Positions 36,197-47,745 of a DNA stretch of 54,009 bases are shown here, piece by piece (positions within the stretch are counted from its first letter, which is position 1; each line of letters begins with the position of its first letter). The notes beneath the pieces are model-generated. The model saw only the letters and a program-made list of their open reading frames with translations, did no database searches and was not told the DNA's origin. This DNA is from Phycisphaerae bacterium (GTDB lineage Bacteria; Planctomycetota; Phycisphaerae; Phycisphaerales; UBA1924): NCBI GenBank assembly GCA_016873295.1, contig VGXM01000020.1, forward strand, positions 1 through 54,009, read 5' to 3'. The position numbers and the translations under genes were made by a program.

Positions 36197-36306
36197 CGGC
36201 GGGTGGTATCGATCATGCCGGAGGGTGAGGCCGAGCCACCGATCGCCGGGGGCGCCGGCGAACGGTGGCACGACGGTGCACCAGCCACGATCGGCGCCAC
36301 CCGCCG
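36197..36306. terminator. Cruciform-like structure between convergent genes
   Basis: An outer arm near 36197-36217 pairs imperfectly with 36285-36306 (the outermost 10 bp are perfect, CGGCGGGTGG/CCACCCGCCG). Inside, 36236-36249 pairs with 36255-36268 (13 of 14 bp, five-base loop). It fills the gap between the convergent UvrB/C-motif and Kef genes and is built like the element at 2212-2336, though the sequences differ. Bidirectional termination is likely. Confidence 0.55.
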
Positions 36307-36307
36307 T

Positions 36308-38095
36308 TCAGGCGTCGTCTTGGGCTCGTGCCGGGCGCTTCTCGGCGGCGTGGCGTTGCAGGGCGTCGACGACCTGTCGGGCCATGACCTCGGCGGTGGC
36401 GACCTCCTCGACGGTGACCTCGTCGGCGCCGGCCTGTCGGGCCTCCAGGGCGCGGCTGAGGTAGGTGGCGCGAGCGGCGATGAAGGCGTCGGGGTTGAGC
36501 GACCGGGCGACGGCGCAGGCGCGGACCATGGCGTCCTCGTCGGGAATGGTGAGGATGAGCGCGTCGGCGTGCTCGATGCCCGCGGACATGAGCACGTCGC
36601 GGTTGGTGGCGTCGCCGAACACCACGTCGCGTCCCAGGGCCGATTGCCGGTCGACGGTGCGTGGATTCAGGTCGACCACGCGCACGTGCATGCCCATCTG
36701 GCGGAAGCGGTCGGCCAGGTGTCGCCCCACGGGGCCGAAGCCGGCGACGATGACGCGGCGACCGGCGACGGGATCGGCGCGCTCGGCGGGGCCGGCCGTG
36801 GCCTGTTCCCGCGTCCACGGGGCGAGCGCGGAGCCCAGGGCGCGAGCGGCCCATCGGTGGGAGGGCGCCATGAGGAGTGGAACGATGATGAGCGTGAGGA
36901 TAGCCACGGCGATGGCGTTGCCGTAGCCCTGGGCGCCGATGACGCCGGCGCCCGCCGCCGCGGCCAGCACGACGAAACTGAACTCCCCGGCCGTCGCCAG
37001 GTAGACGCCCGAGACCCCCGCGACGCGCGGCGCGGCGCCCAGGGCCCACGCGGAGAGTCCGATGACGGCGGACTTGGCGGCGATGATCGCGACCACGGCG
37101 ACGGCGATGACCCACCAGTCGCGCAGGAGGGCCGAGGGGTCGATCCTGAGTCCGACGGCGGTGAAGAAGACGGCCAGCAGCAGGTCGCGCAGGGGCGCGA
37201 ACTGGCCCACGAGCTGGTGCCGATAGGCGCACGACGCCAGCAGGAACCCGGCGACGAAAGCCCCCAGTTCGGGCGACAGGCCCATGGCGGCGCTGGCCAG
37301 GGCGGCGCCGACGGCAACGGCGGCGGAGGTGACCAGGATGAGTTCGGAGGCGCCCCCGCCGGCATGGGAGGGGCGGGCCAGGCGTCCCTCGCCGATGCGG
37401 GCGACGAACCGCAGGAGCGCGGGCAGCGCGATGCGTCCGCCCGCGATGAAGAGCGCCAGGGCGGCCAGGGCGACGAGCGCGTCGCCCACCTGCCCCAGTC
37501 CGAGGGATCCGCCGGTCCGAACCGCGGGCACGCCGCTCCACGCCGCCAGGATCGGCATGAGGGCCAGGATGCCGACGGAGGAGAGGTCCTGGATGACGGA
37601 GACGCCGAGGGTCAGCCGGCCGTGCTGCTGGTTCATCTCGCGGCGGTCGAGCATGAACCGGAGGAGGACGGCGGTGGAGGACATGGCCATGGCGAGCGCG
37701 ACCGCGAGCGCCTGCGGGGTGGCGAGCCCGAAGAGCAACGCGCCGGGCCACAGGATGAGCACGACGGCGGCGGTGGACACGACGCCGATGGCTCCGGTGG
37801 CGAGCGCTCCGCGGCGGACGTGCTGCACGTCCAGTTGCAGGCCGATGCCGAACATGAGCAGGATGGTGGCCAGGGAGGAGACCTGGTCCACGCTTTGCGC
37901 CTGGCGCACCAGGCCCAGGGCGTTGGGGCCGACGAGGGCACCGGCGATGACGAAGCCGGTGATGGCCTGGAGGTTGGCGCGGCGGAAGAGAGCGGCGACC
38001 GCCGCCGCCGACGCGAGGATGACGAACAGGTCGATGATGAGTTGCGCGGGCTCGCCGCTGGCGAGTGCCGGCGGCGCCCCGAGAGGTGGGCCCAT
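36308..38095 (-). CDS. Kef-type (CPA2) cation/proton antiporter with RCK domain
   Basis: A 595-residue protein. About 12 membrane helices form a Na+/H+ exchanger-type domain, with the ILLMFGIGLQLD and MAMSSTAVLLRFML motifs and SPELGAFVAGFLLASC. A cytoplasmic TrkA-N/RCK domain follows from about residue 447 (VIVAGFGPVGRHLADRF), which binds nucleotide to gate potassium efflux. It acts in ion and pH balance. It lies nine bases downstream of mnmG in the same direction. Confidence 0.92.
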   Translation of the reverse strand: MGPPLGAPPALASGEPAQLIIDLFVILASAAAVAALFRRANLQAITGFVIAGALVGPNALGLVRQAQSVDQVSSLATILLMFGIGLQLDVQHVRRGALATGAIGVVSTAAVVLILWPGALLFGLATPQALAVALAMAMSSTAVLLRFMLDRREMNQQHGRLTLGVSVIQDLSSVGILALMPILAAWSGVPAVRTGGSLGLGQVGDALVALAALALFIAGGRIALPALLRFVARIGEGRLARPSHAGGGASELILVTSAAVAVGAALASAAMGLSPELGAFVAGFLLASCAYRHQLVGQFAPLRDLLLAVFFTAVGLRIDPSALLRDWWVIAVAVVAIIAAKSAVIGLSAWALGAAPRVAGVSGVYLATAGEFSFVVLAAAAGAGVIGAQGYGNAIAVAILTLIIVPLLMAPSHRWAARALGSALAPWTREQATAGPAERADPVAGRRVIVAGFGPVGRHLADRFRQMGMHVRVVDLNPRTVDRQSALGRDVVFGDATNRDVLMSAGIEHADALILTIPDEDAMVRACAVARSLNPDAFIAARATYLSRALEARQAGADEVTVEEVATAEVMARQVVDALQRHAAEKRPARAQDDA

Positions 38096-38104
38096 GATCG
38101 AAGG

Positions 38105-40093
<1,989 letters not shown>

Positions 40094-40525
40094 TCGGGGT
40101 CATTATTCGCGGGGGCCGAGAGCGCCAGGGCCCAGCGCGGACCCGTGAGCGTCTGCCCCGCGACCTTGACGGCGAAGGCCTTGAAGGCGCGGGGACCCAG
40201 CGGGGTCACGGCCTCCCAGGGCACGCTGCACGCCCCGGCCCCGCCCCAGCGCAGGGCCCGGGACGGGAGCAGGTGCAGGTAGCGGTCGTCCACGGCGACG
40301 TGCACCGCCAGCCCAAGGTTGTAGATGCCCAGCTTGAAGCTCTGGAAGTCCTTGCGGACGGCGTCGGGCGCGGGGTCCACGGGCGGGTGGGCCCGGGCGA
40401 CGCCGTTCCAGGTGAATGCCAGCCCGCGCAGCAGGGCCCAGACCACGAGCAGGTCGACGGCGACGATGGAGCAGACGAGGATCGCGATCGCCCACGGCGG
40501 CACGGTCGAGTGTAGAGGGGATCGC

Positions 40526-41992
40526 TCAGTGCGCGTTGGGGTGGACAAACCCGCGGAAGAGGGTCATCCAGAGGATCTTGAGGTCAAAGCCGAGGGACCA
40601 GTTGCGGATGTAGAAGAGGTCGTACTGGAGGCGTTTGCGGAGGCCCGTGTCGCCGCGGTGCCCGTTGACCTGGGCCCAGCCGGTCATGCCGGCCTTGACG
40701 TGCTGGCGGAGCATGTAGCCGCGCCAATCGTCGCGGAACTTGGTGATGAGCTCGGGGCGCTCGGGGCGCGGGCCCACGAGCGACATCTGCCCCTTGAGGA
40801 CGTTGACCAGTTGGGGGAGCTCGTCGAGGCTGGTTCGCCGGAGGAAGCGCCCGACGGGGGTGACGCGCGGGTCGGCGCGAGCGGTCCAGGCGGCCGCGCC
40901 CACGGCCGCCGGGCCCCGCTCGTCCTCGGCGTGGACCATGGTGCGGAACTTGTAGATGTTGAACTCCTCGCCGCCCAGCGAGACGCGCCGCTGCCTGAAC
41001 ACGATCGGCCCGGGCCCCGAGCGGGCCACGAGGAGTGCGACGACCGCCATGAGCGGGGCGAAGACGGCGAGGCCGACGCCGGCGCCGAGCATGTCCAGGG
41101 CCCGCTTGGTCAGGCCGCCCAGCCCGTACACCGGGCACTCGCGGTAACTGAGGACGGGCATGCCGTCCAGCTCGGAGACGGCCATGCTCTGGGGGAGGTA
41201 GCGCGGATGGACGTCGGGGACGATGCGGACGTCGACGGCGTAGCGGTCGAGTCGCTTGAGGATCTTGGGGATGAGCGCCGCGGCCTTGTTGGGGACGGCG
41301 AGGTAGACCGCGTCGGGGCGGTGCTGATCGAGCAGGGGTTCGAGCTGGGCGAGCCCGCCGTGCACCGGGCGTCCGGCGCACTCGGCTCGGCGCGCGTGCT
41401 CGTGGTGCGAGACGAAGAAGGTGACGTTGATGCCGGTCCACGAGTTGCGGTCGAGGGTGCGGGCGACGATCTGGCCCAGGCGCTCGTCGCCGATGATGGC
41501 GACGTGCCGCAGGTTCTTGCCGCCGGCCCGCAGTCGGCGCAGCATGAGGCGGAAGGCGGCGCGGTGCGCGCCCAGGAACGCGGGCAGGACCAAGGCGAGC
41601 GTCGCCAACTGGTAGCGCTGGGCGACGAGGTCCACCCCGAGGATCCCCGGGCGGGGCGTGCCGGCGCCGACGCGGGCGCTCCCGCCCGCCCACAGCATCA
41701 CCACGATGGCGATCAGCGCGACCATGGACGCCTTCACGACGTCGGCCAGGTCCTTCCAGATCGGGCGATCGCGCCGAGCCCGGTAGACGCCCATCATCCA
41801 CATCGCCACCAGCACGATCGGCACGACAAAGCCGACCAGCGGGCGACGGATCCACGACGACCAGCGCTCCGGCCAATCCAAGTCGAGCTGGAGGACGGTC
41901 CAGACCCACGCGGCTCCGCAAGCGGCCGCGATCACGGCCCCGTCGGCGACTCCCAGGAGCGTGACGAAGAGCCTGTGCCGCTGTCTCAGCAT
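40526..41992 (-). CDS. Polyprenyl-phosphate sugar-1-phosphate transferase (WcaJ/PglC-type)
   Basis: A 488-residue membrane enzyme. Four N-terminal helices and a CoA-binding-like domain ([18 protein letters not shown]) are followed by the bacterial sugar-transferase domain from about residue 290: [51 protein letters not shown] and [10 protein letters not shown]. It starts exopolysaccharide synthesis by loading a sugar phosphate on undecaprenyl phosphate. The ATG at 41992 precedes the first membrane helix; a longer N terminus to 42061 is possible. No other polysaccharide genes are adjacent. Confidence 0.93.
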   Translation of the reverse strand: MLRQRHRLFVTLLGVADGAVIAAACGAAWVWTVLQLDLDWPERWSSWIRRPLVGFVVPIVLVAMWMMGVYRARRDRPIWKDLADVVKASMVALIAIVVMLWAGGSARVGAGTPRPGILGVDLVAQRYQLATLALVLPAFLGAHRAAFRLMLRRLRAGGKNLRHVAIIGDERLGQIVARTLDRNSWTGINVTFFVSHHEHARRAECAGRPVHGGLAQLEPLLDQHRPDAVYLAVPNKAAALIPKILKRLDRYAVDVRIVPDVHPRYLPQSMAVSELDGMPVLSYRECPVYGLGGLTKRALDMLGAGVGLAVFAPLMAVVALLVARSGPGPIVFRQRRVSLGGEEFNIYKFRTMVHAEDERGPAAVGAAAWTARADPRVTPVGRFLRRTSLDELPQLVNVLKGQMSLVGPRPERPELITKFRDDWRGYMLRQHVKAGMTGWAQVNGHRGDTGLRKRLQYDLFYIRNWSLGFDLKILWMTLFRGFVHPNAH

Positions 41993-42219
41993 CGTCCGTG
42001 CTTCTCCGAGGCGCCGCCTGCTCGCCGTCCCGCCACGCTGACTTTCGCACGTTCGATGCACCAGTCAAGCCGGGTGCCGCCATGGTAGCGGCGGCCGGCA
42101 CCGAATGCAGGGGCTTCCATGGATGGGCGACGCTCGTGGCTCCCGCCTCCGCCCGGTGTGCCCCGCCGACGACGGCTCGCCCACCGCCGCCTACTCCGGC
42201 CAAAGGCCGGTCCCACGGC
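41993..42219. other. Non-coding stretch beside the transposase relic
   Basis: Between the sugar-transferase start and the recognisable end of the relic I see no supported gene. The sequence is likely decayed flank of the former insertion element plus the promoter for the sugar transferase. I found no clear terminal inverted repeats. Confidence 0.35.
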
Positions 42220-42797
42220 TCCCTGCTCAGCAGGCCTTCTGGGCGTTGACCGGCGATGCTGCGTGCCCCCAAGGCCGAGCCCAAGCGGCGCTCGTGCTGG
42301 CTTGCGGTGCTCTCGATTCGCCAGCGTTGGCCGTACAGCCGGCGTCCCGGGCGGCGGTGCATCTGCCTTCGATGGCGTCCGCGGGGTGCGGACGTGGAGC
42401 CGCGCCGCTTCAGGTCGATCAGGGTGCGGGCGATGCCCGGGTCTTCTCGCGCGACACGGTGGTTGGCCTCGGAATCGAAGCCGCTCTCGGCCAGGGGCAG
42501 CCATATCCGCAGATGCTCGGCGGCCTGTCGCGGCGTCGGCTCCAGCGTCGGCGCGTCGTAGCCGGGGCCGCGTCCGACCCACGCGCCGGCGATCAGATGG
42601 GACGTGTTGTCGATCACCCACCTCATCTTGGGCCGATCGGGCATCTCCACGATCACGCCCGGATCACGGGCCCGTCGGCAGCGAGAGAGCAGGCTGGCGT
42701 GATGGGCCTCGAAGCCGGTCGAGTCCGCGGAGGCCGACCGGCCATCGACGATCGGCCCCGGCGCGCGGGCGCGAGCCAGAACCGAAGAGCATGTTCA
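42220..42797 (-). pseudogene. Degraded DDE transposase (IS4/IS5-like)
   Basis: One minus-strand frame holds transposase landmarks in order: IVDGRSASADSTGFEAHHAS (first catalytic Asp), WVIDNTSHLIAGAWVGRGP, LAESGFDSEANHRVARED (second Asp) and LYGQRWRIESTASQHERRLGSAL (catalytic Glu). The N terminus is missing, an in-frame TGA sits at the left side of the first block, and sequence after the Glu block is eroded. The element is therefore dead. It abuts the 3' end of the EamA gene, whose stop lies at its boundary, so part may have been lost in a rearrangement. Confidence 0.8.
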
Positions 42798-43865
42798 CCG
42801 CTCACCGCCCCCCCTCGCGCGCGGCTGATTGCTCTGGTCCGCCAGCGCGACATCGGGGTCGATCGGCAGGTCCTCGAACTGGTCAAGCCTGGGGATGGGT
42901 CTTCCGCGGGCGTCGGCGCGACGGGCCAGGTGCTGGGCGACCAGCATGAGGACGGCCCCGGCGATCGCCGCGACGCCCGTCGTCCATTGCAGGGGTGTCA
43001 GCCGCTCGCCGAACAGGAAGAAGGACCCGATCGAGACGGTGATCGGCTGGAGCTGGACGATCCCCGCCGACACCGCCACGCCCAGGCGGCTGATGCTGAA
43101 GAAGTAGAAGGTGTGCCCCAGCCCGATGCCCACGACGGAGGAGAGCAGCAGGTAGAACATGTCGAGCGCGGGCATGGCGAGGGCGGAGGCCCCGAGGTCG
43201 ATCCCGCCGCCGGCGATGGGGCGGGCGAACACGAACATGAGGGCCAGGAGGGCGGTGGCGGTGTAGAGGCTGACGGCGGCGAAGGCGGTGATGGGGTTGA
43301 TGCCGGACATGCACCGCCGCACCGAGAGCGCATAGGCGCCGTACAGCAGCCCGGAGGCCACCGCGAGCGTGACGCCCAGGGCCGTGCCCGACCCCAGCCC
43401 GCCCGGCTTGAGCGCGATCGTCAGCAGCGTCCCGCCGATGACCAGGCCGACACCCATGAGGAACAGCGGCGACCCGATGACGCGGCGTTCGGGCGCGAAC
43501 ATGATCGCCGCCATGGCGGTGACAAAGACGATCTGGAACCGCAGGCTGAAGGTCATGAGCCCCGGGTCCATGTAGTACGGGGCCAGGGCGAAGCAGACCT
43601 GGGCCGTGGTGTTGAAGAGGGCGGGCCAGAGCGCGGCCCGCCACAACCCGCCCGGCAGGGTGCGGCGCCGCAGCCCCAGCACGATCACGGGGAGCCACAG
43701 GACCGCGGAGAACCCGTAGCGCCACCCGTTGGCCGTCCACGCGTCGATCGACGACGTGAAGTGCTTGAGAAAGAGCGGGATGCTGGTCCAGCCCGCCAGC
43801 GAGCCCAGCACGGCGGCGACGGCCCAGCCCGTGCCCGGGTTCGCGGGATCGGCGGCTCGATTCAC
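42795..43865 (-). CDS. EamA/DMT-superfamily transporter
   Basis: A 356-residue membrane protein with ten predicted helices in two EamA repeats; the second repeat ends with SRLGVAVSAGIVQLQPITVSIGSFFLFGERLTPLQW (about residues 255-290), the typical dual-EamA signature. Such proteins export amino acids, nucleotides or other metabolites; the substrate is unknown. A hydrophilic C-terminal tail of about 50 residues is longer than usual. Its end meets the transposase relic. Confidence 0.9.
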   Translation of the reverse strand: MNRAADPANPGTGWAVAAVLGSLAGWTSIPLFLKHFTSSIDAWTANGWRYGFSAVLWLPVIVLGLRRRTLPGGLWRAALWPALFNTTAQVCFALAPYYMDPGLMTFSLRFQIVFVTAMAAIMFAPERRVIGSPLFLMGVGLVIGGTLLTIALKPGGLGSGTALGVTLAVASGLLYGAYALSVRRCMSGINPITAFAAVSLYTATALLALMFVFARPIAGGGIDLGASALAMPALDMFYLLLSSVVGIGLGHTFYFFSISRLGVAVSAGIVQLQPITVSIGSFFLFGERLTPLQWTTGVAAIAGAVLMLVAQHLARRADARGRPIPRLDQFEDLPIDPDVALADQSNQPRARGGGER

Positions 43866-43988
43866 GGGCGGAGGCTAGGCCTCAACCCGGGACGAGCGCC
43901 GTTCCGTCCGAGCCGGCCACGCAAGCCCTCGGTCGGGCGCGCATGACATCACCTCCCGACCGCTGACGCGGTCGGCTCGGGCGGGGCG

Positions 43989-45113
43989 TCAGCCGCCCCG
44001 GGCCTGCACGATCAGGACGATGATCGCGACGATGGCGAGCGCACCGACGACCGCCGCGGTGATCTTGACCCACGAGTAGGGGCGCTCGCCCTGCACCTCG
44101 CCCGTGCGGGCGTTCACCAGGAACCGGAACGCCTTCCCCTTGAAGCGGTAGACGCTCAGCCACACCGGCAGCAGGACGTGCTTGAAGGTGATGCCCTCGT
44201 AGCGGATGCTGCGGCTGACGATGCGCTGCGCGTCGCCCCCGATGTCGCGCCGGATCGTCGTGTCGATCGTCCCCGCCATGATCTGCTTGGCGCGCTCGAA
44301 CCCCTGCGCCAGGTCCACCTGGTAGCTCTCGGCCCGGAACCCCGCCAGGTACCCGTCGTCGTAGGGCACCAGCCCCTTGAGGTCCCAGGGCTCGAGGGCC
44401 TCGGTCTTGGCGCGGGGCAGCGACTGGCTCGCCAGCACGAGCACGTCGTCGAAGCGGTTGTGCACCGTGCCCGAGGCGGGGTACCAGCGCGTGCGCAGCT
44501 CCGTCCGGCGGTTCTTCCCGCTCCCCACCGTCGCCCAGTAGTGCTCGCCCCGGAACCCCGTGTAGCGCGTGGTGGCGGCGCAGTCGTAGGTCCAGTACGG
44601 CGTGTAGATCCCCGTGAGCTTCTCGTCCTGGCGGGCGAACTGCTTGAGCGCGCCGGGCACGAACCACAGCCCCCCGATCCACTTCCGGTAGCGGTCGCGG
44701 GCCTGCTCGGTCGTGACCGCGAACGGCAGCAGCGAGCGCGGCCTGATCCGCGTCGGGCACCGCTCATTGGCCACGATGTTCGACCCGCAGAACGGGCACG
44801 ACAGGCTCGTGATGTTCGCAGGCCGATCCACCTCCGCGGCGCACGCGTCGCACTTGAGCGTCGGGTGCGACTCGGTGGGCTCGGCCCGGGCCAGGTCGGC
44901 CAACCGGGCGTGGAAGTCCTGTTCCTCGGCCGTCTCGCAGGGCTCGGGGATCGGGTTCTCGTGCCCGCAGTGGGCGCACTTGAGCAGCGCCGTGCCCGGG
45001 GCGAAGGCGAGCACGGCCCCGCAGGCCTCGCAGGGGAATCGGCGCTCGCCCGCGGCCCCGGGCTCGACGCCCAAGCCTCGGCCGGCGCTGGTTGGCGGCG
45101 TCGCCTGGCTCAT
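43989..45113 (-). CDS. Zinc-ribbon membrane-anchored protein of unknown function
   Basis: A 374-residue protein with four CxxC knuckles: CEACG (about residue 28), CAHCG (46), CDACA (88) and CPFCG (105), forming two zinc ribbons. A middle domain (TGIYTPYWTYDC, RFDDVLVLASQSLP, LLPVWLSVYRFKGKAFRFLVNARTG) follows, then a C-terminal membrane helix (about 350-370). Annotation pipelines often mislabel such proteins as helicase-related; there are no helicase motifs. It starts six bases after the SPFH-GYF gene, so they are a pair. Confidence 0.82.
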   Translation of the reverse strand: MSQATPPTSAGRGLGVEPGAAGERRFPCEACGAVLAFAPGTALLKCAHCGHENPIPEPCETAEEQDFHARLADLARAEPTESHPTLKCDACAAEVDRPANITSLSCPFCGSNIVANERCPTRIRPRSLLPFAVTTEQARDRYRKWIGGLWFVPGALKQFARQDEKLTGIYTPYWTYDCAATTRYTGFRGEHYWATVGSGKNRRTELRTRWYPASGTVHNRFDDVLVLASQSLPRAKTEALEPWDLKGLVPYDDGYLAGFRAESYQVDLAQGFERAKQIMAGTIDTTIRRDIGGDAQRIVSRSIRYEGITFKHVLLPVWLSVYRFKGKAFRFLVNARTGEVQGERPYSWVKITAAVVGALAIVAIIVLIVQARGG

Positions 45114-45119
45114 CGCGGC

Positions 45120-46229
45120 TCAGGCGCCGGGCGTCGCCGGCGGGACGGGGGGCGGGATGGCCGCGAACATCGCCGCGACCTCGGGCACCTGCGACGCCGC
45201 CATCCACCCGGCCAGCCCGGGCTTCCACACCAGCGTCTCGCGCGTCACCTGCCCCGACGCCACGCGCTCGCGCACCGCCTCGGCCCCGAAGGGACCCGTC
45301 GGCTGCCCGTTGATCGCGACGTGGAACACGGGCCCCGCGGCCCCGGGCATCGGCGGCGGGACGGCGCTGGCGGCGGCCCCCGACACCGACTGCCCCAGCG
45401 TGTTGGCCATGATCATGCCCACGCCCAGCCCGGACATCTGCCCGGCGGCACCCTGGTTCCTGGCGGCGTCGCGCAGGGCCTCGGCGGCCTGGTACTGCGT
45501 GTACGCGTGCATGTTCCCGATCACGCCCATGCTCGAACGCTTGTCCAGGGCCTGCTCCACCTCGGGCGGGAGCGACACGTTCTCGACCAGGAGGTGCGAC
45601 AGCTCCACGCCGTACTTGCCGAACTCCGGCCCGATCGCACCCGTGAGGAAGTCGCCCAGCTCGTTGTAGTGGGCGGCCAGGTCGAGCACGGCGATCCTGG
45701 ACTCGCCCATGGCGTCGCCCAGGCGCGTCACGATGATGTTGCGGAACTGGTTGATGATCTCGTCGGTGGTGAAGCGTCCCTCGGTGCCCACCAGGTCGCG
45801 GAGGAACACCGCCGGGTCGTTGACCCGGAAGACGTAGGTGCCGAAGGCCCGCAGGCGCACGGGCCCGAACTCCGCGTCGCGGAGCATCACCGGGTTCATC
45901 GTGCCCCACTTCTGGTCGGGGAACTTGCGGGTGTTGACGAAGTACACCTCGCACTTGAAGGGCGACTCGAACCCGTACTTCCACCCCAGCAGCGTGGAGA
46001 GGATGGGCAGGTTCTTGCTGTCGAGCGTGTACATGCCCGGGGTGAAGACGTCCGCGATCTTCCCCATGTTCACGAAGACCGCGCTCTGCCCCTCGCGCAC
46101 GATGAGCTTGGCGCCCCACTTGATCTCGTTGTTGAACCGCTCGAAGCGGTGGACCAGCGTGTTGCTCGAATCGTCCGTCCACTCGACGATGTCGATCAGT
46201 TCCTTCTTCAGGCGGTCCCAGATTCCCAT
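45120..46229 (-). CDS. SPFH-domain protein with C-terminal GYF_2 domain
   Basis: A 369-residue protein. Residues about 25-240 resemble the SPFH/band-7-like (virion core protein) family: EIKWGAKLIVREGQSAVFVNMGKI, FRVNDPAVFLRDLVGTEG and VSLPPEVEQALDKRSSMG. A Gly/Ala/Met-rich linker leads to a GYF_2-type domain at about 300-350 (HVAINGQPTGPFGAEAV, LVWKPGLAGWMAASQVPE). The family forms membrane-associated oligomers. It is followed by the zinc-ribbon protein as a two-gene unit. Confidence 0.88.
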   Translation of the reverse strand: MGIWDRLKKELIDIVEWTDDSSNTLVHRFERFNNEIKWGAKLIVREGQSAVFVNMGKIADVFTPGMYTLDSKNLPILSTLLGWKYGFESPFKCEVYFVNTRKFPDQKWGTMNPVMLRDAEFGPVRLRAFGTYVFRVNDPAVFLRDLVGTEGRFTTDEIINQFRNIIVTRLGDAMGESRIAVLDLAAHYNELGDFLTGAIGPEFGKYGVELSHLLVENVSLPPEVEQALDKRSSMGVIGNMHAYTQYQAAEALRDAARNQGAAGQMSGLGVGMIMANTLGQSVSGAAASAVPPPMPGAAGPVFHVAINGQPTGPFGAEAVRERVASGQVTRETLVWKPGLAGWMAASQVPEVAAMFAAIPPPVPPATPGA

Positions 46230-46289
46230 GGCAAGGCTCCCTCAAAGCGGCGCGGGGGATTCCCCGGCAGTCTACCCGTTTAGTCGGCG

Positions 46290-46303
46290 CCGCGGGCCCG
46301 CGG
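46290..46303. terminator. GC palindrome after the 46313 gene
   Basis: A 14-bp perfect palindrome (CCGCGGGCCCGCGG) lies in the gap between two leftward genes, 9 bases downstream of the stop at 46313. It may act as a weak terminator or be a chance GC palindrome. Confidence 0.35.
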
Positions 46304-46312
46304 TTTCAGCCC

Positions 46313-47260
46313 TCACAGCACCCCCAGCCGCCGCAGGTCCTCGACCGGCTCCTCGAACGAGCAGGAGCCGAAGGAGAGCGCGAACGACTCGCGGGCCCGG
46401 GCCAGTGTCGGCGGGTCCACGACCACGTCACGCCAGCGCAGCCCGCGCTCCTCGAGCCCGAACGCCGACGGGTCGGTCTCCCCGAGCACGCGGGCCAATG
46501 CCGGGCCCTCGGCCCGCTCCGCCCGCACCAGCGCCGCCGCGGCGAAGACATTGAGGAACCCGTGCATGGTGCACGAGGCCGCGCCGGGTTCGTCGGTGAG
46601 GCGGTGCTCGCCGCGGACCGGGTGGTGCAGACCCGCCGTCGCCTTGAAGGGCACCTCCGCCGCGTGGCAGGCGCGCAGGAACGCCGCGACGGACTCGGCG
46701 TCGGGGAAGGCGTCGGGCGTGACGCCGCCCGTGCGGATCTTGGCGGCGACGCTCTGCCCGGCCAGGGCCGCGATCAGCCCGCGCGGGTCCGTCGCCAGCG
46801 GAACCTCGAAGAACGGCAAGAGGCTCGCGGGCAGCTCGTCGATGGCGGCGTCGATCTCGGCGGCGGTCGCGACCTTGAGCTCCACGCAGTCCACGCGGGC
46901 CAGCCCCTGGTCCTCCGCCGCGTGCCGCGCGTTGAAGCGCTCGATGGCCTCGAGGTTGGCGTCGATCGGGCCGTCGATCAGGGCGCTGAGGCGCCAGGGC
47001 TCGGAGACGTCGGCCCGCTCGCGGTAGCCGCTCGTGGCGTAGGTGCCGGGGAGCAGCGCCGAGGCGTGGCGCGTGAACTCGTCCAGGCGCGACACGGGGC
47101 AGATGAACCGGGCCAGCATCCACTCGTGCTCGCCGAACCGGTGCCGGGCATAGGCCTCCACCGCCGACGCCATGTCCTTCTTCGCCGGCGGGAACAGCCC
47201 GGCGTAGTCGATCAGCCCCGCGAGCAGCGTTCGAGCGGCCTGGGTCACCACCGCGGCCAT
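46313..47260 (-). CDS. Conserved-looking protein of unknown function
   Basis: A 315-residue soluble protein with no signal peptide. It starts QAARTLLAGLIDYAGLFPPAKKDMASAVEAY and includes CVELKVATAAEIDAAIDELP, AAKIRTGGVTPDAFPDAESV and VPFKATAGLHHPVRGEHRL. The pattern of repeated beta-alpha elements with charged loop ends (including KIRTGG and KATAGLHHP) suggests a TIM-barrel-like fold, but I cannot name a family. The ATG at 47260 is the first good start. The next leftward gene upstream ends 37 bases before it. Confidence 0.78.
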   Translation of the reverse strand: MAAVVTQAARTLLAGLIDYAGLFPPAKKDMASAVEAYARHRFGEHEWMLARFICPVSRLDEFTRHASALLPGTYATSGYRERADVSEPWRLSALIDGPIDANLEAIERFNARHAAEDQGLARVDCVELKVATAAEIDAAIDELPASLLPFFEVPLATDPRGLIAALAGQSVAAKIRTGGVTPDAFPDAESVAAFLRACHAAEVPFKATAGLHHPVRGEHRLTDEPGAASCTMHGFLNVFAAAALVRAERAEGPALARVLGETDPSAFGLEERGLRWRDVVVDPPTLARARESFALSFGSCSFEEPVEDLRRLGVL

Positions 47261-47297
47261 CCTCCCACACGGAGCATACCCGCCCCAGGCCGCGCCG

Positions 47298-47729
47298 TCA
47301 CTTGGCCAGCCGCGCCACCAGCCGCCACACGTCGTGCGGCGTGAGCGATCGCCCCGTCCCGGCGTTGAACCGCTCCACGAGCCGGTCGAAGGCCGGGGTG
47401 AACGGCAATCGGTCGCGCTGCCCCAGCGTGCCCGCCGCCTCCACCACGAGGTCGGTGAGCGCCGCCTCCTCCTCCCGCTCGATTCGGGGCGGTGGGGCCT
47501 CGCCCCGCCCCAGCCGCGGCAGCCTGCCCGCCTTGCGGAGGGTGTGCAGGCGGTGCAGCACGGCGCGGGGCGTGGCGTCCGCGTCGGCCCCCCGCGCCGC
47601 CGCCACGATCGCACCGAACTGGGGCGTGTAGGGCAGGTCGTCGAGCGTGCGCCCAGCCCGCTCGTACGCCGCGATGAGCAGGCGGTCGTGGGCGTCGGGC
47701 GGGGGCGTCGATCCGAAGAGTCCGCTCAC
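47298..47729 (-). CDS. Small protein of unknown function
   Basis: A 143-residue protein rich in Arg and Ala with two similar halves: DDLPYTPQFGAIVAAARG at about residue 30 and DRLPFTPAFDRLVERFNAGTG at about 105. Each half reads LPYTPxFxxIV-like, so it looks like an internal repeat of a small helical domain. The GTG at 47729 begins just after the esterase-like gene (16 bases). Function is unknown. Confidence 0.65.
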   Translation of the reverse strand: MSGLFGSTPPPDAHDRLLIAAYERAGRTLDDLPYTPQFGAIVAAARGADADATPRAVLHRLHTLRKAGRLPRLGRGEAPPPRIEREEEAALTDLVVEAAGTLGQRDRLPFTPAFDRLVERFNAGTGRSLTPHDVWRLVARLAK

Positions 47730-47745
47730 GGGTGGGGCCTCCGCC

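Noticed and set aside
42220..42797. Intact insertion sequence
   Set aside because: No terminal inverted repeats or target duplications were found and the N-terminal part is missing.
43989..45113. Helicase or primosomal protein N'
   Set aside because: Only zinc ribbons and a membrane helix are present; there are no Walker or other helicase motifs.
46290..46303. GC palindrome as a specific operator
   Set aside because: A self-complementary GC run of 14 bases is not surprising in DNA of this composition; I keep it only as a weak terminator.
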